In this document: one piece after another, positions 1 to 8,285 of the stretch
Layout: every line of letters begins with the position of its first letter
Position numbering within the stretch: the stretch's first letter is position 1
NCBI RefSeq assembly: GCF_020026305.1
Contig: NZ_CP075691.1
Location: 6,696,001 to 6,760,000 of the forward strand
DNA: 64,000 nt
Reading direction: 5' to 3'
DNA from: Streptomyces sp. 135
Lineage (GTDB): Bacteria > Actinomycetota > Actinomycetes > Streptomycetales > Streptomycetaceae
Translations under genes and position numbers: made by a program
Notes under the pieces: model-generated
Database searches by the model: none
What the model was told of the DNA's origin: nothing
The model's input: the letters and a program-made list of their open reading frames with translations, nothing else

Positions 1-168
1 CTCGCCCCCCTCGAACGAGGATGCGAACTCCTTCTCGGCGCGCGGCGGTTTCTCGGGCCCCGCGACGGCGGCCCCCTGCGCGGCCACGACGAGCGCGAGC
101 GCCAGCATGCCGATGGCCACCGGCGGACGATGGTGTCCATGACGAGATCTGCGTGCCATGTGTGGCAT
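1..168 (-). CDS. Secreted protein, N-terminal fragment (possibly GH92-type glycosidase)
   Basis: The reverse strand reads from an ATG at 168 into the window edge without a stop, so only about 56 residues are present. They show an Arg/His-rich n-region, a hydrophobic core (MLALALVVAAQGAAVAG) and then KEFASSFEGGE, so this is an exported protein with a signal peptide. A purine-rich GGGAGGGG lies about 9 bases upstream of the ATG at 168; a second in-frame ATG is at 159. An Ala-Ser-Ser-Phe-Glu start to the mature part is familiar from actinobacterial alpha-mannosidases of family GH92, but this is a guess from a few residues. The upstream LacI-type palindrome would fit a sugar-induced secreted hydrolase. 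Confidence 0.55.
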   Translation of the reverse strand, partial: MPHMARRSRHGHHRPPVAIGMLALALVVAAQGAAVAGPEKPPRAEKEFASSFEGGE

Positions 169-192
169 CCCCGAGCCCCTCCCTGCGAGTTG

Positions 193-204
193 GACAACGT
201 TGTC
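193..204. promoter_or_regulatory. LacI/GalR-type operator candidate
   Basis: GACAACGTTGTC is a perfect 12-base palindrome with a central CG, the usual shape of LacI/GalR-family operators. It lies 25 bases upstream of the start of the reverse-strand secreted protein, where a repressor would block transcription. No regulator gene is visible next to it in the window. Confidence 0.45.
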
Positions 205-390
205 ACGATCGCTGCGCAAGGTCTAGTAGGGAGTCAAGTGACAGAGGGTGTCAAGGCTGTTGGCGCTATTCGCGGGGTTGATGCCACGTACGAGGCCGGG
301 CGGGACGCCCCGGGGCAGATCGGGTGGTCGGCGGAACGGGTCCGGCACCGGTAAAGGATCACCCGCGCGCCTCTCCGGTAGCGTCGGGGC

Positions 391-2223
391 ATGAGTCATC
401 CACATCCAGAATTGAAAGCCGCCCCTCCACTGAACAAGCGTGGGCTGAGGATCGTCGCCCTCGGCGGTCTGGGTGAGATCGGCCGCAACATGACCGTCTT
501 CGAACATGCGGGCAAGCTGCTGATCGTCGACTGCGGTGTGCTGTTCCCCGAGGAGACCCAGCCCGGGGTGGATGTGATCCTGCCGGACTTCACCTCCATC
601 CGGGACCGCCTCGACGACGTGGCGGCGATCGTGCTGACCCACGGCCACGAGGACCACATCGGAGGCGTGCCCTACCTGCTGCGCGAGCGGTCCGACATCC
701 CCGTCATCGGTTCGAAGCTGACGCTGGCGTTCTTGGAGGCCAAGCTCAAGGAGCACGGCATCCGGCCGCGTACGGTGCGCGTGCGCGAGGGCGACCGGCG
801 CGGTTTCGGTCCCTTCGAATGCGAGTTCGTGGCGGTCAACCACTCCATCCCGGACAGCCTCGCGGTCGCGATCCGTACCAGCGCCGGACTGGTCCTGCAC
901 ACCGGGGACTTCAAGATGGACCAGTTCCCGCTGGACGACCGCATCACCGACCTGCGCGCCTTCGCCCGGCTCGGCGAGGAGGGCGTGGACCTGTTCCTGA
1001 CCGACTCCACCAACGCCGAGGTGCCCGGCTTCACCACCTCCGAGCGGGAGCTGAACCCCGCGATCGAGCAGGTCATGCGGACCGCGCCGCGCCGCGTGAT
1101 CGTCTCCAGCTTCGCCAGCCATGTGCACCGTATCCAGCAGATCCTGGACGCCGCCCACCAACACGGCCGCAAGGTCGCCTTCGTGGGCCGCTCGATGGTC
1201 CGCAACATGGGCATCGCCCGTGACCTCGGCTACCTGAAGGTCCCCGCCAACCTGGTGGTCAACGTCAAGGAACTGGAGAACCTGCCCGACCACAAGGTCA
1301 CCCTGGTGTGCACCGGCTCCCAGGGCGAACCGATGGCCGCGCTGTCCCGGATGGCCAACCGCGACCACCAGATCCGCATCGGCAAGGGCGACACGGTCCT
1401 GCTCGCCAGCTCCCTCATCCCGGGCAACGAGAGCGCCATCTACCGCGTCATCAACGGCCTGACGCGCTGGGGAGCGAACGTCGTCCACAAGGGCAACGCC
1501 AAGGTGCACGTCTCCGGGCACGCCAGCGCCGGCGAACTCGTGTACTGCTACAACATCGTCAAGCCCCGCAACGTCATGCCGGTCCACGGCGAGTTCAAGC
1601 ACCTGAAGGCCAACGCCGACCTGGCCATCCGTACCGGGGTCGACCCCGACCGGGTGGTCATCGCCGAGGACGGCGTCGTCGTCGACCTCCTCGACGGACG
1701 CGCCAAGATCACCGGGAAGGTCCCGGCGGGCTACGTCTACGTGGACGGCATGGAGGTCGGCGGCGCCACGGAAGCCTCCCTCAAGGACCGCCGGACCCTC
1801 GCCGAGGAGGGCGTGGTGACGGTGGTGGCGATCGTCGACGCCGACACCGGCGCCCTGGCCCGCGGCTTCGTCCACGACCCTGGTCCTGCAGGTCGGCCTC
1901 GGATGGCCCTGTGCGAGAGGCGCCATCGACCGCGCCTGAAGGCGTCGGGACACGCGTCCCGAGCGCCCAGCGCGGCCGTCCAAGGGCGGCGTTCACAGGC
2001 GGAGCAACATCGTCACAAGTCGCCCGAGTTCCACGACGACGGCACGCTGTCTCCGCGAGGACCAACAACCTGTCGGAAACGTCGATGCGAGGGCCAGATC
2101 GGCCCGCAGGCTCATGGACGACCTGCGAACGGGCTCCGAGGCCTGGGCCGGAGGGACCCTGAGTCGCCAACGGTCAGAACGAAAGGCGGAGCGGACGACG
2201 ACACCACCCGCGGGCCGATGTAG
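391..2223 (+). CDS. RNase J-like beta-CASP metallo-beta-lactamase, 3' end scrambled
   Basis: Ribonuclease J family enzyme: 5'-3' exo- and endonuclease for mRNA turnover and rRNA maturation in the cytoplasm. The first about 490 residues are a clean match to the family: metallo-beta-lactamase motif HGHEDH at residues 84-89, AVNHSIPDS, the HTGDFKMDQ metal site, and the beta-CASP stretch SFASHVHRIQQ through KVHVSGHASAGEL and NVMPVHGEFKHL. From about base 1870 the reading frame no longer resembles RNase J. The expected C-terminal domain (ending near residue 560 in typical Streptomyces RNase J) is replaced by an Arg/Pro-rich sequence that runs by chance to 2223. It is therefore 3'-damaged, either truly or by consensus error. 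It reads like a paralogue rather than the main housekeeping copy; no operon partner is visible. Confidence 0.8.
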   Translation: MSHPHPELKAAPPLNKRGLRIVALGGLGEIGRNMTVFEHAGKLLIVDCGVLFPEETQPGVDVILPDFTSIRDRLDDVAAIVLTHGHEDHIGGVPYLLRERSDIPVIGSKLTLAFLEAKLKEHGIRPRTVRVREGDRRGFGPFECEFVAVNHSIPDSLAVAIRTSAGLVLHTGDFKMDQFPLDDRITDLRAFARLGEEGVDLFLTDSTNAEVPGFTTSERELNPAIEQVMRTAPRRVIVSSFASHVHRIQQILDAAHQHGRKVAFVGRSMVRNMGIARDLGYLKVPANLVVNVKELENLPDHKVTLVCTGSQGEPMAALSRMANRDHQIRIGKGDTVLLASSLIPGNESAIYRVINGLTRWGANVVHKGNAKVHVSGHASAGELVYCYNIVKPRNVMPVHGEFKHLKANADLAIRTGVDPDRVVIAEDGVVVDLLDGRAKITGKVPAGYVYVDGMEVGGATEASLKDRRTLAEEGVVTVVAIVDADTGALARGFVHDPGPAGRPRMALCERRHRPRLKASGHASRAPSAAVQGRRSQAEQHRHKSPEFHDDGTLSPRGPTTCRKRRCEGQIGPQAHGRPANGLRGLGRRDPESPTVRTKGGADDDTTRGPM

Positions 2224-2369
2224 CGGCGGGCGCTGATGCCGTCGATGAGACCGAGGGGCACGAGCCGTCCAGCCCAGGATGATGACAGATGCAGCCAGAT
2301 CGGCCCCAAGAGCGATGGACGCAGAAGGCGCCCTGAAGGACCCCCTGCAAGAAGGCCTGAGCGGCGACC
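1871..2369. other. Scrambled stretch without a recognisable gene
   Basis: Between the last trustworthy RNase J codons and the start of the sugar permease, no frame on either strand gives a family I recognise. It should hold the RNase J C-terminus, a gap and perhaps a binding-protein gene. The neighbouring permease and RNase J lose frame exactly at its borders, which suggests a poorly resolved consensus segment. Confidence 0.5.
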
Positions 2370-3357
2370 ATGAGCAGCGTGCGTCGGCTGGTACAACGAG
2401 CTGTTCACGGTACTGCTGCCGCCCGGCCTCACCCCGAGGCGCGTCCGCTACGACCGGCGCTACCGCACGCTCGACAAGTACCGCTTCATCGTGGGCTTCC
2501 TGGCCGTGCCGCTCGCCTTCTACGCGCTGTTCGTCGTCTCGCCGTTCCTCCAGGCGATCTACTACTCCTTCACCGACTGGTCCGGCGGCCCGGTCGCGAA
2601 CTTCATCGGGTTCGACAACTACCGGAAGATGTGGGACGACGTCCGTTTCTGGGACTCGCTCCAGGTCAGCGCGCTCCTGCTGGTCGTCGCACCCCTCCTG
2701 ACGCTCGTACTCGGCATGTTCTTCGCCTACATGATCACCGCGGGCGGCCGGCACCGCAGGGGCAAGGCCATCGCGGGCGTCGCCGGCTCGTCCTTCTACA
2801 AGGTCGTCTACTTCTTCCCGCAGGTGCTGTCCGTCTCCATCATCGCCGTGGTGTGGGGGCGCGTCTTCAACACCAACAGCGGCCTGATCAACGGCGGTCT
2901 GGAGAAGGCCGGCATCGACGGGCCCGCCTGGCTCGGCGGCGACGAGACCCTCGCCCTGATCGCGCTGCTCACCGTCATCAGCTGGAGCTTCGTCGGCTTC
3001 TACGTCGTGCTGTTCTCCGCGGCGATGGGGGCCATCCCCAAGGACATCCACGAGGCCGCGCTCCTGGACGGCGCGGGCCGCGCCCGCAGCTTCTTCGGCG
3101 TCACGCTCCCGCTGATCTGGGACACGGTGCGCACCGGCTGGATCTACATGGGCATCCAGGCGCTCGACACCTTCGCGATCTGCCTCGTGATGGTGCCGCC
3201 GCACGTCCTCAAGGTGACCCCGGTCTTCCTCTACGAACGCTTCCGTGACGGCCAGTACGGCTACGCCACGTCCATCGGCGTCGTCCTCCTCGTCCTGAGC
3301 GTGGCGTTCTCCCTGATCGTCATGCGGGTCGGGAACCGCGACCGGATCGAATACTGA
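2370..3357 (+). CDS. Sugar ABC transporter permease, MalF/UgpA type (frame break near 2388)
   Basis: Inner-membrane subunit of a carbohydrate importer (binding-protein-dependent permease superfamily). From 2374 the frame reads WYNELFTVLLPPGLTPRR, a soluble N-terminal arm, then about six membrane helices and the cytoplasmic EAA loop (EAALLDGAGRARSFFGVTLPL) that docks on the ATPase. An ATG at 2370 gives MSSVRR in another frame; joining it to WYNEL needs a frame change near 2388, so the start is probably 2370 with a small indel. An uninterrupted shorter reading begins at GTG 2491 but would cut the arm and the first helix. The second permease starts 21 bases downstream, so the two are co-transcribed. 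No cognate binding protein lies directly upstream, where the sequence is scrambled, and no ATPase is present. Confidence 0.8.
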
Positions 3358-3378
3358 CACCGCGGGAGCCACTGCATC

Positions 3379-4272
3379 ATGACCACGACCGCCACCGCCG
3401 CGCCCCGCCCCGACAGCGCCGCCGCACCCCGCGGCGAGAAGGAGTCGGGCGGCACCCTCAACGTCTTCTCGCACGCCTTCCTCGTCCTGTGGGTGGTCCT
3501 GGCGGCCGGGCCCCTGATCTGGGTCGCGCTCACCGCGTTCCGGCCCTCGGCCGAGATCCTCAGCGACCCGATGGGCTGGCCGGCCGCGTTCCACTGGGAG
3601 AACTTCACCAACGCCTGGAGCAAAGCCGACATCGGCCGGTACACCGTCAATTCGCTGGTCATCCTCTGCGGTTCGCTGACCGGCACCATGCTGCTCGGCT
3701 CCATGGCGGCCTACGTCATCGCCCGCTTCACCTTCCCCGGCAACCGCTTCATCTTCATGCTGTTCGCGGGCGGCATGATGTTCCCGGTCATCCTCGCGCT
3801 CGTCCCGCTCTTCGCCGTCATGGAGAACTTCGGGCTCCTCGACACCCGGCCGGGCCTGATGATCGCGTACATCGCCTACTCGCTGCCCTTCACCACCTTC
3901 TTCCTGACCTCCTTCTTCCGCACGCTGCCGACCGGCGTGCAGGAGGCGGCGATGGTCGACGGGGCCTCGCACACCCGCACGTTCTTCCAGATCATGCTCC
4001 CGATGGCCAAGCCGGGCCTGGTCAGCATCGGCATCTTCAACTTCCTCGGCCAGTGGAACCAGTACCTGCTTCCGCTGCTGCTCAACAACGAGGAGGAGAA
4101 GAACTACGTGCTGCCGCAGGGACTCGCCTCGCTCGCGGTCTCCCAGGGCTACCGCGGGGACTGGGGCGCGCTCTTCGCGGGCCTGACCATCGCCATGCTC
4201 CCGGTGCTCGTCGTGTACGCCGTCTTCCAGCGACAGGTACAGGCCGGTCTGGCCTCCGGAGCGCTCAAGTGA
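3379..4272 (+). CDS. Sugar ABC transporter permease, MalG type
   Basis: Second membrane subunit of the same importer, 297 residues. After a short Ala/Pro-rich N-terminus come six helices with the EAA motif EAAMVDGASHTRTFFQIMLP near residue 195, and the family-typical segment GQWNQYLLPLLL. It follows the MalF-type gene after 21 bases with GGGAGCC upstream of the ATG, which argues for one transcript. As in most Streptomyces sugar importers, the ATP-binding subunit is missing; the shared MsiK-type ATPase is the usual partner (family knowledge). The substrate cannot be told from the permease alone. Confidence 0.85.
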   Translation: MTTTATAAPRPDSAAAPRGEKESGGTLNVFSHAFLVLWVVLAAGPLIWVALTAFRPSAEILSDPMGWPAAFHWENFTNAWSKADIGRYTVNSLVILCGSLTGTMLLGSMAAYVIARFTFPGNRFIFMLFAGGMMFPVILALVPLFAVMENFGLLDTRPGLMIAYIAYSLPFTTFFLTSFFRTLPTGVQEAAMVDGASHTRTFFQIMLPMAKPGLVSIGIFNFLGQWNQYLLPLLLNNEEEKNYVLPQGLASLAVSQGYRGDWGALFAGLTIAMLPVLVVYAVFQRQVQAGLASGALK

Positions 4273-4307
4273 CCTGGTGAAGCAGGTGATTTCAGCTTGG
4301 CCACGAA

Positions 4308-4323
4308 AGTGGTCTAGGCCTGT
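4308..4323 (+). promoter_or_regulatory. DasR-responsive element (dre)-like site
   Basis: AGTGGTCTAGGCCTGT matches the known dre consensus A-C/G-TGGTCTAGACCA-C/G-T at 14 of 16 positions, including the full TGGTCTAG core. It lies 98 bases upstream of the binding-protein start at 4421. DasR is the GntR-family GlcNAc regulator of Streptomyces, so the downstream importer is likely repressed by DasR and induced by amino sugars. This fits an NgcEFG-type GlcNAc/chitobiose transporter. Confidence 0.65.
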
Positions 4324-4420
4324 CGGGCCAAAACCTGACGTGAGTAGGGTCGGCGCGACGGCGCCGCGGGGGGCGACTGTACGCGCTCAAGTCGACACCG
4401 ATGTCGAAGGGTTGAACAGC

Positions 4421-5671
4421 ATGAGGAATCGAATGGTCGCCACCGGTGCGGCAACGCTCTGCCTGGCGCTCGGACTTACCGCCTGCGGCGGGGACAGCGA
4501 CAGCGGTGACGGCAAGACGATCAAGCTCGTCGCCGCCGACTACGGCGACAAGGCCTCCAACGCCTCCAAGGTGTACTGGAACCAGGTCAAGAAGGAATTC
4601 GAGAAGGCCAACAAGGGCTACGAGGTCGACGTCCAGGTCATCAACTGGAACGAGATCGACAAGTCCGTCAAGAACATGATCCAGGCGGGCGACGAACCCG
4701 ACCTGCTCCAGACCGGCGGCTACGCCGACAAGGTCGCCGACGACCTCCTCTACAAGGCGGACGAGGTCATGTCCGCCAAGACCCGCGACAACCTCATCCC
4801 CACCTTCGCCGAGGCCGGGGAGGTCGACGGCACCCAGTACGGCATCCCCTGGGTCTCCTCCAGCCGCGTCATGTTCTACAACAAGGACGTCTTCAAGAAG
4901 GCTTACGTGAAGGCCCCGCCGAAGACCTGGGACGAACTCGCCGCCGCGCGAAGAAGATCAAGGACAAGAAGGCCGCCGAGACCCCGCGCCCTGCCGCTCG
5001 GCCCCGAGGAGACCCAGGGCGAGACGATGATGTGGGAGCTCGGCAACGGCGGCGGCTACACCGACGGCGACGGCAATACACCATCGACAGCCCCAGAACG
5101 TCGAGACGTTCGAGTGGCTCAAGACCGAGCTGGCTGCCGGGCCTCACCTACGCCAACCCGCCTCCACCGACCGCAAGACGGCCTTCGCCGACTTCGCGGC
5201 TTAAGGTCGGCATGCTCAACGGCCACCCGAGCCTCATCCAGATGGCCAAGGGCGGCAAGGTCGACTACGGCGTCGCGCCCATCCCCGGCAAGGAAGGCCC
5301 GCTGAAGAGCACCTCTGGCGTGGCTGACTGGATGATGGCGTTCAAGGACGGCGGCAGAAGGAAGGCGTGAAGAAGTTCCTGGACTTCACGTACCCAAGAA
5401 GATGCTGGCGTTCGACGAGATGTACAACCTCATGCCGGTCACCCAGGACGCCCTGGAGGAAATGCAGACCAACGGCAAGCACAAGGACCTGGAGCCGTTC
5501 TTCGAGGTGCTGCCGAGCGCCAAGTTCTACCCGCTGGGCGACCTTCACCACCTGGGACCTCGTCTCCGCCGAGATCAAGAAGACCGGTGGCAAGGCCGTC
5601 GTCGACGACCCGAAGCAGGTCCCGGCGACCTCCAGAAGAAGGCGGAGACGGCGGCGGCGGAAGCCAAGCAG
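4421..5671 (+). pseudogene. Sugar-binding lipoprotein, copy 1 (intact 5' part, many indels after 4900)
   Basis: Extracytoplasmic solute-binding protein for a carbohydrate ABC importer, NgcE-like by site and gene order. The ATG at 4421 starts a lipoprotein signal (MRNRMVATGAATL, lipobox LTAC|G), and about 160 residues follow cleanly to WDELAA. From about 4903 the copy differs from copy 2 by many small deletions and substitutions (around 4950, 4985, 5075, 5090, 5135, 5160, 5200, 5355 and 5395), so the frame is lost repeatedly, and the stop of copy 2 reads CAG here. It holds the only intact 5' end, while copy 2 holds the only intact 3' end; joined, they give one normal protein of about 425 residues. 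The real genome may well have a single gene. Confidence 0.75.
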
Positions 5672-6117
5672 CGGCCCCTCCCTTAGTCCGCCCCCGTCCG
5701 CAAGGAGACCTTGTGTCACTGAAGGCCCCTCCGTCCCCGCTTACAACCGGCCGGGAGAAGAGCGGGCGCGCAGGCCGGTGAGCCGCCGCGGCGGAATCGC
5801 CCGGCTCGGCCGCGGGATAGCGCCCGTCATCCTGCTGATCCTCGCCGTGGTCGTCTGGCCCGTCATCGAGCTGATCCGCACCTCGTTCCTCAACATCTCC
5901 ATCGCCTGGTGAAGCGGTGATTTCAGCGCCACCGAAAGTTCAAGAAGCTCTTCGAGGAGAGCGACTGGGGCCGTCCGCTCTGACGGCGTCGTGGACGCTC
6001 GTCGTCGCTCACCGTCACGATGGTGCGGGTTCGCGCAGCTCTTCGACCAGAATCGGCCGCCGCATCACCCGCTGGGCGCTCTCGCCTGGGCCGCCTCCGG
6101 ATGACCGCCATCGGCGG
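4491..6117. repeat. Tandem duplication, copy A (damaged)
   Basis: The segment from codon 24 of the binding-protein gene to about codon 152 of the following permease gene occurs twice in a row. Copy A spans 4491-6117 and copy B about 6118-7792. The junction lies near 6117, where the permease sequence ATGACCGCCATCGGC runs into GGGGACAG of the binding-protein gene. In copy A the stretches 4661-4900 and 5714-5900 are near identical to copy B, while 4903-5680 and 5907-6117 carry dense indels. Confidence 0.75.
5713..6117 (+). pseudogene. Sugar ABC permease, duplicated 5' fragment
   Basis: Copy of the first about 150 codons of the permease that starts intact at 7338: same GTG start context (GGAGACCTT then GTG TCA CTG), the same RRGGIARLG segment and the first membrane helix. 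The copy carries short deletions near 5740 and 5810. After 5906 it becomes a mosaic in which permease bases alternate with a piece that resembles the intergenic sequence at 4272-4310 (TGGTGAAGCGGTGATTTCAG). It ends by joining into the binding-protein sequence near 6117. It cannot encode a working subunit. Confidence 0.7.
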
Positions 6118-7792
6118 GGACAGACAGCGGTGACCAAGACGACAAGCTCGATCGCTCGACTCGGCCTCCGACGCCTCCAAGGTGTACTGGCTGGGCAAGA
6201 AGGAGACGCCTCCAGAGAAGGCCAACAAGGGCCACAGGTACGACGTCCGGTCCAACTGGAGAGATCGACGAAGTCCGTCAAGAACATGATCCAGGCGGGC
6301 GACGAACCCGACCTGCTCCAGACCGGCGGCTACGCCGACAAGGTCGCCGACGACCTCCTCTACAAGGCGGACGAGGTCATGTCCGCCAAGACCCGCGACA
6401 ACCTCATCCCCACCTTCGCCGAGGCCGGGGAGGTCGACGGCACCCAGTACGGCATCCCCTGGGTCTCCTCCAGCCGCGTCATGTTCTACAACAAGGACGT
6501 CTTCAAGAAGGCCGGCGTGAAGGCCCCGCCGAAGACCTGGGACGAACTCGCCGCCGCCGCGAAGAAGATCAAGGACAAGAAGGCCGCCGAGACCCCCTAC
6601 GCCCTGCCGCTCGGCCCCGAGGAGACCCAGGGCGAGACGATGATGTGGGAGCTCGGCAACGGCGGCGGCTACACCGACGGCGACGGCAAATACACCATCG
6701 ACAGCCCCCAGAACGTCGAGACGTTCGAGTGGCTCAAGACCGAGCTGGTCAAGCCGGGCCTCACCTACGCCAACCCCGCCTCCACCGACCGCAAGACGGC
6801 CTTCGCCGACTTCGCGGCCGGCAAGGTCGGCATGCTCAACGGCCACCCGAGCCTCATCCAGATGGCCAAGGGCGGCAAGGTCGACTACGGCGTCGCGCCC
6901 ATCCCCGGCAAGGAAGGCCCGCTGAAGAGCACCCTCGGCGTGGCCGACTGGATGATGGCGTTCAAGGACGGCGGCGCGGAGAAGGAAGGCGTGAAGAAGT
7001 TCCTGGACTTCACGTACTCCAAGAAGATGCTGGCGTTCGACGAGATGTACAACCTCATGCCGGTCACCCAGGACGCCCTGGAGGAAATGCAGACCAACGG
7101 CAAGCACAAGGACCTGGAGCCGTTCTTCGAGGTGCTGCCGAGCGCCAAGTTCTACCCGCTGGGCGACACCACCTGGGACCTCGTCTCCGCCGAGATCAAG
7201 AAGACCGGTGGCAAGGCCGTCGTCGACGACCCGAAGCAGGTCCTCGGCGACCTCCAGAAGAAGGCGGAGACGGCGGCGGCGGAAGCCAAGTAGCGGCCCC
7301 CTCCCCTTAGTCCGCCCCCCGTCCGCAAGGAGACCTTGTGTCACTGAAGGCCCCTCCGTCCCCGGCCGGCTCCGGCCGGGGACGGAGCGGGCGCGCACCC
7401 CGGCCGGTGAGCCGCCGCGGCGGAATCGCCCGGCTCGGCCCGCTGCCCTGGATAGCGCCCGTCATCCTGCTGATCCTCGCCGTGGTCGTCTGGCCCGTCA
7501 TCGAGCTGATCCGCACCTCGTTCCTCAACATCTCCATCGCCGGCAAGGTGCGCGGCAGCGCCGGGACCGACAAGTTCAAGAAGCTCTTCGAGGAGAGCGA
7601 CTTCGGGGCCGTCCTGCTCTGGACCGTCGTGTGGACGCTCGTCGTCGTCACCGTCACGATGGTGCTCTCCCTGGCCCTCGCGCAGCTCTTCGACCAGAAG
7701 TTCCCCGGCCGCCGCATCACCCGCTGGGCGCTCATCGCCCCCTGGGCCGCCTCCGTCCTGATGACCGCCATCGGCTTCAAGTGGATGCTCAA
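6118..7792. repeat. Tandem duplication, copy B (clean from 6271)
   Basis: Second copy of the unit described for 4491-6117. Its first about 150 bases (6118-6270) are a corrupted version of 4491-4660; from 6271, aligned with 4661, it is clean and runs on without a break into the intact permease gene. The two copies differ in length by about 25-50 bases owing to indels in copy A. Confidence 0.75.
6271..7293 (+). CDS. Sugar-binding lipoprotein, copy 2 (5' end corrupted)
   Basis: Same solute-binding protein as at 4421, here with an intact mature part: KSVKNMIQAGDEPDLLQTGG to the Ala/Glu-rich end ETAAAEAK and a TAG stop. Residues such as GIPWVSSSRVMFYNKDVF and GKVGMLNGHPSL are typical of family 1 extracellular solute-binding proteins. 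The frame stays open upstream to 5917, but those codons do not resemble a lipoprotein signal; the true N-terminus is the one seen at 4421. The first in-frame ATG inside the good part is at 6286. It sits 44 bases before the permease at 7338 in an operon-like arrangement. Its specificity is inferred, not shown: GlcNAc or chitooligosaccharide, from the dre-like site and the position next to a ROK regulator. Confidence 0.8.
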   Translation, partial: KSVKNMIQAGDEPDLLQTGGYADKVADDLLYKADEVMSAKTRDNLIPTFAEAGEVDGTQYGIPWVSSSRVMFYNKDVFKKAGVKAPPKTWDELAAAAKKIKDKKAAETPYALPLGPEETQGETMMWELGNGGGYTDGDGKYTIDSPQNVETFEWLKTELVKPGLTYANPASTDRKTAFADFAAGKVGMLNGHPSLIQMAKGGKVDYGVAPIPGKEGPLKSTLGVADWMMAFKDGGAEKEGVKKFLDFTYSKKMLAFDEMYNLMPVTQDALEEMQTNGKHKDLEPFFEVLPSAKFYPLGDTTWDLVSAEIKKTGGKAVVDDPKQVLGDLQKKAETAAAEAK

Positions 7793-8285
7793 CCAGACCG
7801 CCGGCGTCCTCAACACCCTGATGCTCGACCTCGGCCTCATCGACAGCTCCAAGGACTGGCTGGGCAGACCGGAGACCGCCTGGCCCTGGATGATGGCCGT
7901 GGCCGTCTTCGTCTCGCTCCCCTTCACCACGTACACGCTGCTCGCCGGGCTCCAGACCATCCCCCAGGAGGTCTACGAGGCCTCGCGCATCGACGGGGCG
8001 GGGCCCTGGCAGACGTACCGCCACATCACGCTGCCGATGCTGCGGCCCGCCTTCCTCGTCGGCGTCGTCATCAACCTCATCAACGTCTTCAACTCCTTCC
8101 CGATCATCTGGGCCATGACCCAGGGCGGGCCGGGTTACGACACCTCCACGTCGATGGTGTTCATGTACAAGCTGAAGGAGACCGACATCGGTGAGTCCGC
8201 GGCCATGTCGGTCGTCAACTTCCTGATGGTCGTGGTGCTCGTGCTGATCTTCCTGAAGGTCAGCCGGTGGAACGAGGAGGACTGA
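7338..8285 (+). CDS. Sugar ABC transporter permease, MalF type (NgcF-like)
   Basis: Membrane subunit of the importer served by the binding protein upstream, 315 residues from a GTG with GGAGACC upstream. There is a basic, Pro-rich cytoplasmic N-terminus of about 35 residues, six membrane helices, and the EAA loop EASRIDGAGPWQTYRHITLP at about residues 215-234. NSFPIIWAMTQGGPGYDTST is the conserved periplasmic segment of the MalF group. Its stop overlaps the start of the next permease (TGATG), so translation is coupled. I infer an NgcF-like role from the dre-like site upstream and the nearby ROK regulator. Confidence 0.88.
   Translation: MSLKAPPSPAGSGRGRSGRAPRPVSRRGGIARLGPLPWIAPVILLILAVVVWPVIELIRTSFLNISIAGKVRGSAGTDKFKKLFEESDFGAVLLWTVVWTLVVVTVTMVLSLALAQLFDQKFPGRRITRWALIAPWAASVLMTAIGFKWMLNQTAGVLNTLMLDLGLIDSSKDWLGRPETAWPWMMAVAVFVSLPFTTYTLLAGLQTIPQEVYEASRIDGAGPWQTYRHITLPMLRPAFLVGVVINLINVFNSFPIIWAMTQGGPGYDTSTSMVFMYKLKETDIGESAAMSVVNFLMVVVLVLIFLKVSRWNEED

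Noticed and set aside
2112..2432. Reverse-strand frame with LIDGI and PPFVLTVG, faintly like RbsC-type permeases
   Set aside because: Only a few residues fit, the rest has no membrane pattern, and the segment is of doubtful quality.
5917..6270. N-terminal part of the open frame leading into binding-protein copy 2
   Set aside because: It reads permease and intergenic sequence in the wrong frame and lacks a lipoprotein signal; the real N-terminus is at 4421.
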